A stretch of 9,762 nt of DNA from Candidatus Uhrbacteria bacterium (GCA_903831335.1 CAIKXH010000064.1:1-9762), one strand, 5' to 3'. Counted from the stretch's first letter, positions 1 to 6,750 are shown. The notes: generated from the letters alone by a model not told the origin. Made by a program: numbers and translations.

Positions 1-1
1 C

Positions 2-655
2 TGGCAAGCAGATGAAGAGGTAGAAGAGGAGATTGTTGAGCATCGTATTTTAGGAATAGGAATAGGGAAACCACGCGTTTCAAAAGCAGATTATAAAAGT
101 TTTTGGGTTGATACCGCTCTTGGAATGTTGTTTTCAAACCTCATGATGTATTTCATCATTGTGACAGCAGCGTCCACGCTTCATGCAAACGGTATTTCAC
201 AAGTGGAGACGGCAACACAGGCAGCTCTTGCCCTAAAGCCAATCGCGGGAGATTTTGCCTCACTTCTGTTCATGATCGGTATTGTCGGAGTTGGTTTGCT
301 GGCAGTGCCCGTCCTTGCGGGTTCTGCCTCTTATGCGATTGCGGAAGCATTTGGCTGGAAAAGCGGACTCTCGCACAAGTGGCATGAAGCGCCAGCATTT
401 TATGGGGTTATCATTCTCTGCACACTTACAGGTTTGTTCGTGAACTTTCTCAACATTCCTCCGTTTACGATTCTGTATTATACAGCCGTGATCAACGGAT
501 TAGTCGCACCTTTTTTGCTTGTTATGATTCTCTTGATCTCAAACAACAAAAAGATCATGGGAAAATATGCGAACGGAAAGATCTCAAACATCTTCGGGAT
601 TCTCGCAACAATTGTGATGTTCGCAGCGGGGATCGCTTTGTTTGTTCTCCAATAA
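2..655 (+). CDS. NRAMP-related divalent metal transporter, C-terminal half (5' end outside window)
   Basis: The reading frame is open from the first bases of the window and gives 217 residues to a TAA stop. The methionine at 125 is internal, not a start. The fragment opens with WQADEEVEEE, an acidic segment I associate with the loop after TM6 in NRAMP-like proteins. About five hydrophobic segments follow, near residues 38-60, 83-110, 130-150, 155-180 and 196-217. Conserved-looking blocks are GMLFSNLMMYFI (TM7-like), GLLAVPVLAGSASYAIAE (TM8-like) and AVINGLVAPFLL. NRAMP proteins are inner-membrane, proton-coupled importers of Mn2+, Fe2+ and similar ions, and one related branch (NRMT) carries Mg2+. 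The canonical metal-binding motifs DPGN (TM1) and MPHN (TM6) would lie upstream of the window, so the substrate cannot be decided here. The TM8 text differs from that of classical MntH. A small membrane protein gene follows 33 nt downstream, probably cotranscribed. Confidence 0.85.
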   Translation, partial: WQADEEVEEEIVEHRILGIGIGKPRVSKADYKSFWVDTALGMLFSNLMMYFIIVTAASTLHANGISQVETATQAALALKPIAGDFASLLFMIGIVGVGLLAVPVLAGSASYAIAEAFGWKSGLSHKWHEAPAFYGVIILCTLTGLFVNFLNIPPFTILYYTAVINGLVAPFLLVMILLISNNKKIMGKYANGKISNIFGILATIVMFAAGIALFVLQ

Positions 656-688
656 AATCATTTCTTTTAAAAAGTTACTCAGCACTCT

Positions 689-898
689 ATGTTTCAAGAT
701 TTATATACATCGTCCACTTGGTGGATGGCGATCGTCGTTGCTCTTTGGATAATCCCATGGAAGGGGGTTGCGCTCTGGAAAGCTGCACAAAAGAAAGACC
801 TTTATTGGTTCATCGCGTTGCTTTTTCTGAACACAATGGGAATTCTTGAAATTCTTTACATCTTTGTGTTCAGCAAGATGGTCTGGAAAAAGAAATGA
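689..898 (+). CDS. DUF5652-like small membrane protein (69 aa)
   Basis: A 69-residue protein with two predicted membrane helices (about 10-30 and 40-62) and a lysine-rich C-terminus (VWKKK) that is probably cytoplasmic. The first helix contains IIPWKGVALWKAA. The second region has WFIALLFLNTMGILEILYIF. This PWKG...ALWKAA...NT.GILEI pattern matches my memory of DUF5652, a family of very short proteins frequent in Patescibacteria whose function is unknown. The gene begins 33 nt after the transporter stop with no separate promoter that I can see, so cotranscription is likely. No Shine-Dalgarno sequence precedes the ATG. It ends in TGA, which argues for standard use of TGA as stop. The 949-985 hairpin follows as terminator. 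The family assignment is from recall; the coding call is stronger because of the membrane pattern and tight spacing. Confidence 0.8.
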   Translation: MFQDLYTSSTWWMAIVVALWIIPWKGVALWKAAQKKDLYWFIALLFLNTMGILEILYIFVFSKMVWKKK

Positions 899-948
899 AA
901 ATCATTAAGATTCTTCCTGGGTCTACACTATATTTCACGGATTATTTC

Positions 949-985
949 AAAACACACTCGCCACAGAAGGGCGAGTGTGTTTTTT
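949..985. terminator. Bidirectional intrinsic terminator between convergent genes
   Basis: A 14-bp perfect stem (arms 949-962 and 970-983, core ACACACTCGCC / GGCGAGTGTGT) has a 7-nt loop. On the plus strand it runs into six T residues (980-985), a good intrinsic terminator for the transporter/DUF5652 transcript. Read on the minus strand it follows directly on the stop codon of the polysaccharide operon's last gene (stop at 986-984) and ends in only four U residues, so termination that way is probably weaker. One hairpin therefore appears to serve two converging transcripts. Confidence 0.85.
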
Positions 986-1586
986 ATTTCATGGATCTTG
1001 CCATTTCAAGCATTTCTCCCTGTGTGATGTGATCTCCGTCAGAAGATAATTGAATTAAATTTCCATTATGTTCAAACAGGAGTGTGTTTGTAATAAGACA
1101 CATAGATGGGGTTGTGTTTTCTTTTGGGTGAGTGCAATTAAAACCGTTTCGTAAATGCACGATTTTTCCCGGATTTCCATTGTTGATAACCACCGATTCT
1201 TGTGGATAAGATGTGTATGGAATCAGGTATGTATCAAGTTTTGTATTCGGCAAAACATCCATGACGACAAAACGTTTATTCTCTTTCAGAAATACAATGG
1301 ATACAGAATTTTTTGGCCATGTTTTCCACCCACTTGGATAAATACCGATTGTGTAGAGTGTGCTTCCAAAGAGTTTTTCTGGTAGGGGGACTGTTGTTTG
1401 TGTGTGAGATGCTATTTCCTCAAATGTTGATACTTGAATCAGGTCTGGTGTTGTGGCAAGCATGGAAGGAGCAGATTCCTTTGGTCTAAAGTGTTCATAG
1501 AGTTGTAATCCAAGCGTTGCAACAAGAATCGCTCCTACAAGAAACAGGAAGTTGTTTGCAGATGATTGTTTGTTAAAAATAGGCAT
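984..1586 (-). CDS. Uncharacterised membrane-anchored protein, last gene of polysaccharide operon (200 aa)
   Basis: I do not recognise this protein. The N-terminus has a short polar stretch and one hydrophobic segment (about residues 11-29, FLFLVGAILVATLGL), which reads as a signal anchor with the rest outside. The exported part looks beta-rich and compact, with blocks GSTLYTIGIYPSGWKTWPKNSVSIVFL, KRFVVMDVLP and LIQLSSDGDHITQGEMLEMARSM. The last block resembles the C-terminal end of DUF4367- or RseB-like sandwich domains, where a strand pair leads into a short helix, but this is only a resemblance. Two cysteines (about C151 and C163) could form a disulphide if exported. I chose the ATG at 1586; a TTG two codons upstream is possible. 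There is no Shine-Dalgarno sequence. It starts 24 nt after the O-antigen ligase stop, so it is very likely in the same transcript and may serve glycan assembly or surface attachment. Confidence 0.7.
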   Translation of the reverse strand: MPIFNKQSSANNFLFLVGAILVATLGLQLYEHFRPKESAPSMLATTPDLIQVSTFEEIASHTQTTVPLPEKLFGSTLYTIGIYPSGWKTWPKNSVSIVFLKENKRFVVMDVLPNTKLDTYLIPYTSYPQESVVINNGNPGKIVHLRNGFNCTHPKENTTPSMCLITNTLLFEHNGNLIQLSSDGDHITQGEMLEMARSMK

Positions 1587-1610
1587 AGGCAATGGTTGAA
1601 CGTTGTTGGG

Positions 1611-2882
1611 TTACGAGAGCGAGGAGGTTTTTGATATCTGAACGGTTCTGGAGGATATCGCACATGCGATCAAAATCCATACCATAAGAGCAAGATCATT
1701 TTTGAAATAAGGAACATCTACAAGTCCGTGAATAAAGATTTGGAGGAAGAGGAGGGGAAAAAGTGAAAGAGTGAAAGAGTGAGAGAGTGAAGGATGGGAG
1801 AACTTATTTTTTGTGTTCCACACCAACTTCCAAATACCAAATACGAAATACCCAAATGCAATGAGCCCCAGGAGGCCAAGTTCTACCCAAATGTTCAAAA
1901 AGATATTGTGTGGGTATTGGAAAATCTCGTAAGCCAATTCTTGATGATATTGTTTCATCAAAATCGGATAACCAGAAAGTCCTGCGCCAAAAACGGGATG
2001 GTCTTTCAGAAGTTCTGTGGTCTCACGCCACTGGCTCAAACGAACTTGTTCAGAAAAATCTGCGAAGGTGAGTTTTTCGATCAAATATTCTCTGGAAGTT
2101 GGGATGGTGAAAAGAAGTGTTGTGAGAAGAAGGATTGTAATGATTGTTTTGTAGCGTGTTGATTTTGATAAAAGAAGAGCACAAGCGGCAGTGATCATCA
2201 GTGCGGCAATTCCTGCCTCGGATTGTGCAAGAAAAACATTAACCATCGCGAGTGTGCTCACAAGTACCCAAAAAACTTTTGTCGACTTTGTTGCTTTCAT
2301 TATCTCAAACCACGAAATAACAATGATTGGTCCAAGGAATAGGGCGAGGGCGTTTGGGTATTCGAAAATACTTGTAATACGCCGCTCGAGATCCCAAGGT
2401 GCGGGAATACCAACGACAAAGATGTATTGGATGAGTCCAAAGACAGAGACGAGAAGCGCGCTAAGACCAAAGGCTTTGAAGATATTTCCCTGTAAACTTG
2501 AAGATTTTTTTATTGTGTCTTGAATAACAACGAACAAAAGGATTGGTTCAATAAAGAACGCTTTCCAGACTCCGAATGCGGCGAACTTGTCGGGTGAAAT
2601 AAAAATTCCGATCGTTGTGGCGAGCAACAATAACGCGATGGGAAACAGAAATGGACGGATCTGATCTGTTCGTACGTCCCGAAACGGAAATCGACGTATG
2701 ACCCAAACGGCAATCACGATTAGTACCATGATTTCCAAAAACGTTGTCGGAACTCCGCCGATGTTTAATCGGATCAGGTAACTTGGGAGAAGTGCACAAA
2801 CCAAAAGAATTCCCGTTTCGACATTTCGCCAAGCCAGGATTGCAAAAATGAAAAGAAGTAAGAAGGGCAGGAAAGAAATCAT
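1611..2882 (-). CDS. O-antigen ligase/polymerase family membrane protein (Wzy_C-like)
   Basis: A 423-residue polytopic membrane protein with roughly 10-12 hydrophobic segments. The diagnostic region comes late: RLSQWRETTELLKDHP followed by VFGAGLSGYP (281-306), then YPHNIFLNIWVELGLLGL (323-340) and HGLVDVPYFKNDLALMVW (385-402). A periplasmic-type loop with an Arg/His motif ahead of a PHN...ELG helix is the hallmark of the Wzy_C superfamily. That superfamily includes WaaL ligases, Wzy polymerases and protein O-oligosaccharyltransferases, which act on undecaprenyl-linked glycans outside the membrane. Which activity applies cannot be told from sequence. Length is typical. The ATG at 2882 has AGGGA about 7 nt upstream, one of the few plausible ribosome sites here. 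The flippase stop is 15 nt upstream. Residues about 361-374 (FSHPSLSHSFTLSL) are encoded by an octanucleotide tandem repeat and look like a low-complexity insertion. Confidence 0.87.
   Translation of the reverse strand: MISFLPFLLLFIFAILAWRNVETGILLVCALLPSYLIRLNIGGVPTTFLEIMVLIVIAVWVIRRFPFRDVRTDQIRPFLFPIALLLLATTIGIFISPDKFAAFGVWKAFFIEPILLFVVIQDTIKKSSSLQGNIFKAFGLSALLVSVFGLIQYIFVVGIPAPWDLERRITSIFEYPNALALFLGPIIVISWFEIMKATKSTKVFWVLVSTLAMVNVFLAQSEAGIAALMITAACALLLSKSTRYKTIITILLLTTLLFTIPTSREYLIEKLTFADFSEQVRLSQWRETTELLKDHPVFGAGLSGYPILMKQYHQELAYEIFQYPHNIFLNIWVELGLLGLIAFGYFVFGIWKLVWNTKNKFSHPSLSHSFTLSLFPLLFLQIFIHGLVDVPYFKNDLALMVWILIACAISSRTVQISKTSSLS
1762..1793. repeat. Octanucleotide tandem repeat inside the O-antigen ligase gene
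   Basis: Four consecutive 8-nt units on the plus strand: AGTGAAAG, AGTGAAAG, AGTGAGAG, AGTGAAGG, followed by a degenerate ATGGGAGA. The first two are identical and the others differ by one base each. The tract is purine-only apart from one T per unit. It encodes Ser/His/Leu/Phe-rich residues near position 365 of the ligase, in a loop between membrane helices. The unit length is not a multiple of three, so gain or loss of one unit would shift the frame and remove the last ~55 residues. Confidence 0.8.
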
Positions 2883-2897
2883 AAAAGTTCCCTAGCG

Positions 2898-4352
2898 TTA
2901 CCTCCCATTGACCACAGGGGGAGCATGAGGGGGACGTCTCTCGGGTAATAGTAGTTGAATATCTTCACGACGAATCCCCTTGATTGCAACCATGACAAGT
3001 AGATAGACAAGGGAAGCAAGAAGGATATCGATCAAGACGGGCATTGGTGGCAGAATGAGAAGGAAACTATACATCACAAGCGAGGCGATCACTGTTTTTA
3101 TGAATACTGCCATGTGAGGAAGTGCGCGTGATGTTCGATAGACGACAATACAGGTAATAATCGCAATAAACACTTCTGAAAAAACCGTCATCCATGCTGC
3201 ACCGTACATTCCAAATTTTGGAATGGCATAAAAATATCCCGCAAGCGTGAGTGCAGCCGCGGTTGCATATCCGAAAATCATGGCGCGCTGTTTGTTGAGG
3301 GCAACGATCAGATGTCCGAATAGTGTTCCGACAAAAACGCCGAACAGAGCAAGACTTAAAATTTTCAGAATTTCACCACTTTCATCATATCCAGTTCCTG
3401 CGATGAGTTGGATGAGCTCAACACCGACGATTTGTGCGCCTGCAATAACAGGAATCACAAAAATCATAAAAACATCGAATGCACGCGAAAGTCTCTGGCG
3501 AAATTGTTCGTGATCTCCGTTTGTCCAGGCGAGTGTAAGAGATGGAAGGAGTAATCCCATGAACATCATTGGGATAACCGTCAAAATGTCGATCACACGA
3601 TAAGCGACTCCGTATAAACCAACTTCTGTTTGCGATCGAAACAATGAGAGTAGTAAAATATCGCCTTTCAAATACATGAGATTGAAAAAGATCGAAAGGG
3701 CAATGGGCCAACTGCGTGAAAAAATCTGTTTCCAGGTCGTGAGATCGAATTGGGGTTTAATGTGCACGAATGGTTTCGCAAACCAGATCATTGCCACAAA
3801 CCAAATAGCGTTTGCAAGCACCGCTGCGGCGATAAACGCGACGACTCCGAATTTCATCCATGCAAGGATGGCGATTGTCACAAGAAGAACGAGTCGATTG
3901 AGAAGTTCTCCTAATGAAGCGCGCAACATTGCTTCATGTTTTTGGAAAACGCTCATGAGCAACGTTGCGCCACCCATTAGAAAATAAGCGAGAGATCCAA
4001 ACACGACCGCTTGTTTAACCGTAACAGACCAAGGAAATGCTAATACCACGATTGGGGCGAGACCAAAGAGGAGAAATCCAGAAACGAGTCTGAGGCCCAA
4101 GAAATTTCCGGTAATTTTTTCTTCGTCTGCTCCTTTTTCTGAAATCATGACAAGAAGTGTCAGGCTCAGTCCGAAATCTACAAGGATTCCAAAAAATTGG
4201 AGGTAGGTGACAGCTGTTGTGTATTCACCAAAACGTTCGGTTCCAAGCGCACGCGTAATAATCGCGATGGTTGCAAGGCCGATCAAAATCGAAAGAACCT
4301 TGCCAATTGTTTGAATACTGAAGTTTTTCGCGAGAGATTTGCCGGTGATCAT
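2898..4352 (-). CDS. Wzx-type polysaccharide flippase (oligosaccharide flippase family, MOP superfamily)
   Basis: A 484-residue polytopic protein with 12-14 hydrophobic segments spread over its whole length, as expected for MOP-superfamily flippases that move undecaprenyl-linked glycan units across the membrane. The N-terminus, KSLAKNFSIQTIGKVLSILI then GLATIAIITRALGTERFGEYTTA, is the typical opening of the polysacc_synt (RfbX/Wzx) family, with its RALGTE.FGEY signature in the first loop. LMYLKGDILLLSLF (TM7 region) and GLYGVAYRVIDILTVIP are further family-like segments. I chose the ATG at 4352. An in-frame TTG at 4385 lies within a short tandem repeat and would add an unlikely Ser/Thr-rich leader (TSHFSTSLSP), so I reject it. 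It is first in the leftward operon, 15 nt before the O-antigen ligase family gene, the usual pairing of flippase with polymerase or ligase. No Shine-Dalgarno sequence is visible; CCCCTATG surrounds the start. Confidence 0.9.
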   Translation of the reverse strand: MITGKSLAKNFSIQTIGKVLSILIGLATIAIITRALGTERFGEYTTAVTYLQFFGILVDFGLSLTLLVMISEKGADEEKITGNFLGLRLVSGFLLFGLAPIVVLAFPWSVTVKQAVVFGSLAYFLMGGATLLMSVFQKHEAMLRASLGELLNRLVLLVTIAILAWMKFGVVAFIAAAVLANAIWFVAMIWFAKPFVHIKPQFDLTTWKQIFSRSWPIALSIFFNLMYLKGDILLLSLFRSQTEVGLYGVAYRVIDILTVIPMMFMGLLLPSLTLAWTNGDHEQFRQRLSRAFDVFMIFVIPVIAGAQIVGVELIQLIAGTGYDESGEILKILSLALFGVFVGTLFGHLIVALNKQRAMIFGYATAAALTLAGYFYAIPKFGMYGAAWMTVFSEVFIAIITCIVVYRTSRALPHMAVFIKTVIASLVMYSFLLILPPMPVLIDILLASLVYLLVMVAIKGIRREDIQLLLPERRPPHAPPVVNGR

Positions 4353-4360
4353 AGGGGAAA

Positions 4361-4388
4361 GAGAAGTCGAGAAGTGAGAAGTCAAGAA
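4361..4388. repeat. Short purine-rich direct repeat upstream of the flippase
   Basis: GAGAAGTC, GAGAAGT and GAGAAGTC in direct succession (4361-4383), then AAGAAG. The tract occupies the flippase 5' leader, where a ribosome-binding site would be expected. On the transcript it is pyrimidine-rich and leads into CCCCTATG. Confidence 0.75.
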
Positions 4389-4425
4389 GAGAAAAACAAA
4401 AAAGACGCTTGCTTATGATGTGAAC

Positions 4426-4434
4426 AGTGTAGCA
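4426..4434 (-). promoter_or_regulatory. Possible extended -10 promoter for the polysaccharide operon
   Basis: Read leftward, the sequence is TGCTACACT, a TGn extended -10 with TACACT in place of TATAAT. I see no convincing -35 at the right distance. It would start transcription near 4419 and leave a leader of about 65 nt. It shares CTCTGCTA with the better promoter candidate at 8754-8762. This is a weak call. Confidence 0.35.
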
Positions 4435-4445
4435 GAGGTATTTTG

Positions 4446-4479
4446 TCATTGCGAGGGAGTTCGACGACCGAAGCAATCT
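4446..4479. repeat. Interspersed inverted-repeat element (TCATTGCGAG...CGAAGCAATC type)
   Basis: The element has outer arms ATTGC (4448-4452) and GCAAT (4473-4477) and inner arms TTCG (4460-4463) and CGAA (4469-4472), so it folds into a small interrupted hairpin. The core TCATTGCGAGGGAGTTCGAC continuing to CCGAAGCAATC matches a short dispersed repeat that recurs in many unrelated bacterial genomes, recognised here from memory. It sits between two divergent promoters. Its translation (CHCEGVRRPKQS) is a common false N-terminus in automatic annotation, and here it inflates the apparent reading frame of the SpoIID gene, which can be read back to 4420. Confidence 0.75.
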
Positions 4480-4497
4480 TTCTGTTATTACAGTCTT

Positions 4498-4526
4498 TTG
4501 ACCCGAGCGTCTGTTTTTGATAAAAT
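4498..4526 (+). promoter_or_regulatory. Near-consensus sigma70 promoter of the SpoIID gene
   Basis: The -35 TTGACC (4498-4503) and the -10 TAAAAT (4521-4526) each differ from consensus by one base and are separated by exactly 17 nt. Transcription should begin about 4532-4536. The chosen ATG is at 4537, so the mRNA would be leaderless or have a leader of only a few nucleotides. The in-frame ATG at 4525 overlaps the -10 box, and the one at 4420 lies upstream of the promoter, so neither could be used from this promoter. Confidence 0.75.
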
Positions 4527-4536
4527 GTTTCTTACT

Positions 4537-6750
4537 ATGAAGCGTTTTATTTTACAAAACGCCGTGGGAATGAAGATCGCATTATTCGGTCTTGTTTTTT
4601 TCTCGGTTCTCTTGTCTGGCACGGCTGTTTTTGCTGCACCAAGAAAAGGATATGAAGCGCAGCTCCAAAAAATGACACAATCCATTGTCATGGCTCCGGG
4701 TGAAACAAAAGTCATTGATGTCGCATTCAAAAATATTGGAACAACATCATGGAATAACGCTGGCGCCGGTTATGTTTCTTTGTATACAACGGCAGATAAA
4801 TATCGGAAGAGCGTATTTGCGGACAAGTCATGGATTGATGCAACACACCCCGTGAAATTAACAGAGGCATCTCTTGCAGTAAAAAAGATCGGACATTTTT
4901 CGCTTACATTGCATGCGCCAGAAAAAGTCGGATCGTATAAAGAATCTTTTGCGCTTGTATCAGAAGATGTCACATGGATTCCTGGTGGGGAACTCGCATT
5001 GAAAATTGAGGTGAAGAGCGCGGCGAGAAAAGGATATGAGGCTGTGTTACAAGATATTCCGACAACATTATCGATGACTCCTGGTGAAACAAGGACTGTC
5101 GAACTTGCCTATAAAAATATTGGAAAGACAACGTGGACAAATACAGGGAGCGCCTACGTTTCTTTATATACATTCGACGCAAAGGAACGTAAAAGCGTGT
5201 TTGCGGATAAGACATGGATAAGTACAGCTCATCCTGTAAAGCTGAAAGAAAAATCTGTTGCACCTGGCGCAATCGGACATTTTTCGCTCACCCTTATAGC
5301 ACCGTCGAAACTCGGATCATACACAGAATCATTCAATTTGGTTGCAGAAAACACAACCTGGATTCCGGGTGCGCCTGTAAAATTTGCGATTACGGTTGCT
5401 AAGCCTGTTACTCCGGTTGCTGTATCGCCTCAAGCGAAGCTTGTTTCTGATGTTCCACAAACAGGTCTTGCAGCAACCGTTTTGCTTCGTTCGCAAAAGA
5501 CGGTTGCTGCGGAGGGGGGAGAACAGATTGTGTATAAAGTGGGAATGAAAAATACAGGAACGGTCGCTTGGGTGAAACGTGAAGTACGTCTTCCAAACGC
5601 TGTTTCCATTGCTGCAGCATCGGACACAAACGCAATACAGCTTGCATTGAATACAACAGGAACAGTAGAACCAGGAGCCATCGATTTTTTGTCGTTTGTC
5701 TTTACTGTCCCATCCACAAAAGGAACCTACACCATGAAATATCAGTTTGCGGCGAACGATACCGTTCTTCCGGATGCAGAAATTTCTATTCCTGTTGAGG
5801 TGACGTCTGATTCGGGAGACTTATTGAATGACCCGGTCATTCATAATGCAGAAATTCAGAATCTGATTCCTGAACCCATACTCAGAATTGGTATTTTGAT
5901 TGTTGATCAAGAAACAGAGAACCAAGTTGTGATTAGTTGTAATACGGATTGGAATCTCGTTGATGGAAACGGAGCACTTTTATCAGAAGAATTGGCAAAT
6001 CATCCCGTTACGGCATATTACAAGGGTGGATATTACTTTTTTGATCGCGGACAAGGGCTAGAAAAATCTTCGTTCTTTTTGCGATTCGTTCCAAAGACGG
6101 CCGGGGCGATTTGTAAGATCGAAAATTTTGATAAACGTTTAACGCGTCATGCGGGTTACGCAGAAAATACATATCGCAATATTCTCGAACTTCGATACAA
6201 CAGTGCAAAAGATCGAACATGGGTCATCAACGAGCTTGGAATGGAAGATTATCTTGCAGGTCTTGGAGAAACATCAGAACTCTCGGAATATGAATTCAAG
6301 AAAACACTGATTGTGATTGCTCGCACGTTCGCGCTTTACCAATGGGAGCGCGCCACAAAACACGCGAGCGAATTTTTTCACATGAACTCTTCTGCTGATG
6401 ATCAGGTCTATCGAGGATATGAATATGAGAGGAATAATCTCTCGATCAGAAGAGCGGCAGAAGAAACACGTGGAGTCACGGTGACCTATGAGGGCCGCAC
6501 TGCCATCACACCGTACTTTTCAAGATCTGATGGACGCACACGTGATTGGCATGAGGTCTGGGGAGGAAGAGTTGCCTGGGCAAAATCTGTTCCGTGCCCA
6601 TGTGATGCATCAAAAGGAAGAACCCTTTGGGGACACGGGGTAGGGTTATCCGCAAGCGAGGCACTTTGTATGGCAAAGAATGGCCAGAAATGGGAAGAAA
6701 TCTTACATTATTTCTATCAAGGAATCGATTTAAAGAAACGTTGGAATTAA
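4537..6750 (+). CDS. Secreted SpoIID/LytB-domain protein with three Ig-like domains (putative lytic transglycosylase)
   Basis: A 737-residue exported protein. Residues 1-33 form a signal peptide ending LSGTAVFA. Two close Ig-like repeats follow (about 39-157 and 167-287), sharing RKGYEA, PGET, KNIG, SVFADK.WI and TWIPG. They resemble the Ig-like domain of NBR1. A more diverged third copy spans about 303-424. Residues ~440-737 form a SpoIID domain: GMEDYLAGLGETSEL (E578 is the probable catalytic acid), RSDGRT (663-668), GHGVGLS (699-705) and a YFYQGIDL tail. SpoIID proteins cleave peptidoglycan glycan strands outside the membrane. C687 and C689 (PCPCD) could bind metal, since a clostridial SpoIID has a cysteine-ligated zinc; this is inference. 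The start at 4537 is set by the promoter and by discarding a repeat-derived N-terminal extension. A D,D-carboxypeptidase gene follows 67 nt later. Confidence 0.9.
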   Translation: MKRFILQNAVGMKIALFGLVFFSVLLSGTAVFAAPRKGYEAQLQKMTQSIVMAPGETKVIDVAFKNIGTTSWNNAGAGYVSLYTTADKYRKSVFADKSWIDATHPVKLTEASLAVKKIGHFSLTLHAPEKVGSYKESFALVSEDVTWIPGGELALKIEVKSAARKGYEAVLQDIPTTLSMTPGETRTVELAYKNIGKTTWTNTGSAYVSLYTFDAKERKSVFADKTWISTAHPVKLKEKSVAPGAIGHFSLTLIAPSKLGSYTESFNLVAENTTWIPGAPVKFAITVAKPVTPVAVSPQAKLVSDVPQTGLAATVLLRSQKTVAAEGGEQIVYKVGMKNTGTVAWVKREVRLPNAVSIAAASDTNAIQLALNTTGTVEPGAIDFLSFVFTVPSTKGTYTMKYQFAANDTVLPDAEISIPVEVTSDSGDLLNDPVIHNAEIQNLIPEPILRIGILIVDQETENQVVISCNTDWNLVDGNGALLSEELANHPVTAYYKGGYYFFDRGQGLEKSSFFLRFVPKTAGAICKIENFDKRLTRHAGYAENTYRNILELRYNSAKDRTWVINELGMEDYLAGLGETSELSEYEFKKTLIVIARTFALYQWERATKHASEFFHMNSSADDQVYRGYEYERNNLSIRRAAEETRGVTVTYEGRTAITPYFSRSDGRTRDWHEVWGGRVAWAKSVPCPCDASKGRTLWGHGVGLSASEALCMAKNGQKWEEILHYFYQGIDLKKRWN

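Noticed and set aside
125..127. ATG at 125 as the start of the metal transporter
   Set aside because: The upstream frame is open and encodes family-like sequence (WQADEEVEEE), so the methionine is internal.
712..724. Small inverted repeat TCCAC-TTG-GTGGA near the start of the 69-aa gene
   Set aside because: A 5-bp stem inside coding sequence, expected by chance; no supporting context.
1741..1800. CRISPR-like or minisatellite array
   Set aside because: Units are 8 nt with no spacers and only four copies; it is a simple tandem repeat within a gene.
1794..2523. Rightward open frames of 122 and 110 codons inside the O-antigen ligase gene
   Set aside because: They are antisense shadows of a clear membrane-protein gene, with no recognisable protein features or start signals.
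4353..4385. TTG start at 4385 for the flippase
   Set aside because: It lies in a short tandem repeat and adds a Ser/Thr-rich leader. The family's conserved N-terminus fits the ATG at 4352.
4420..4536. N-terminal extension of the SpoIID gene starting at ATG 4420
   Set aside because: It is encoded by an interspersed repeat (CHCEGVRRPKQS) and by the gene's own promoter. It would also put 39 residues before a normal signal peptide.
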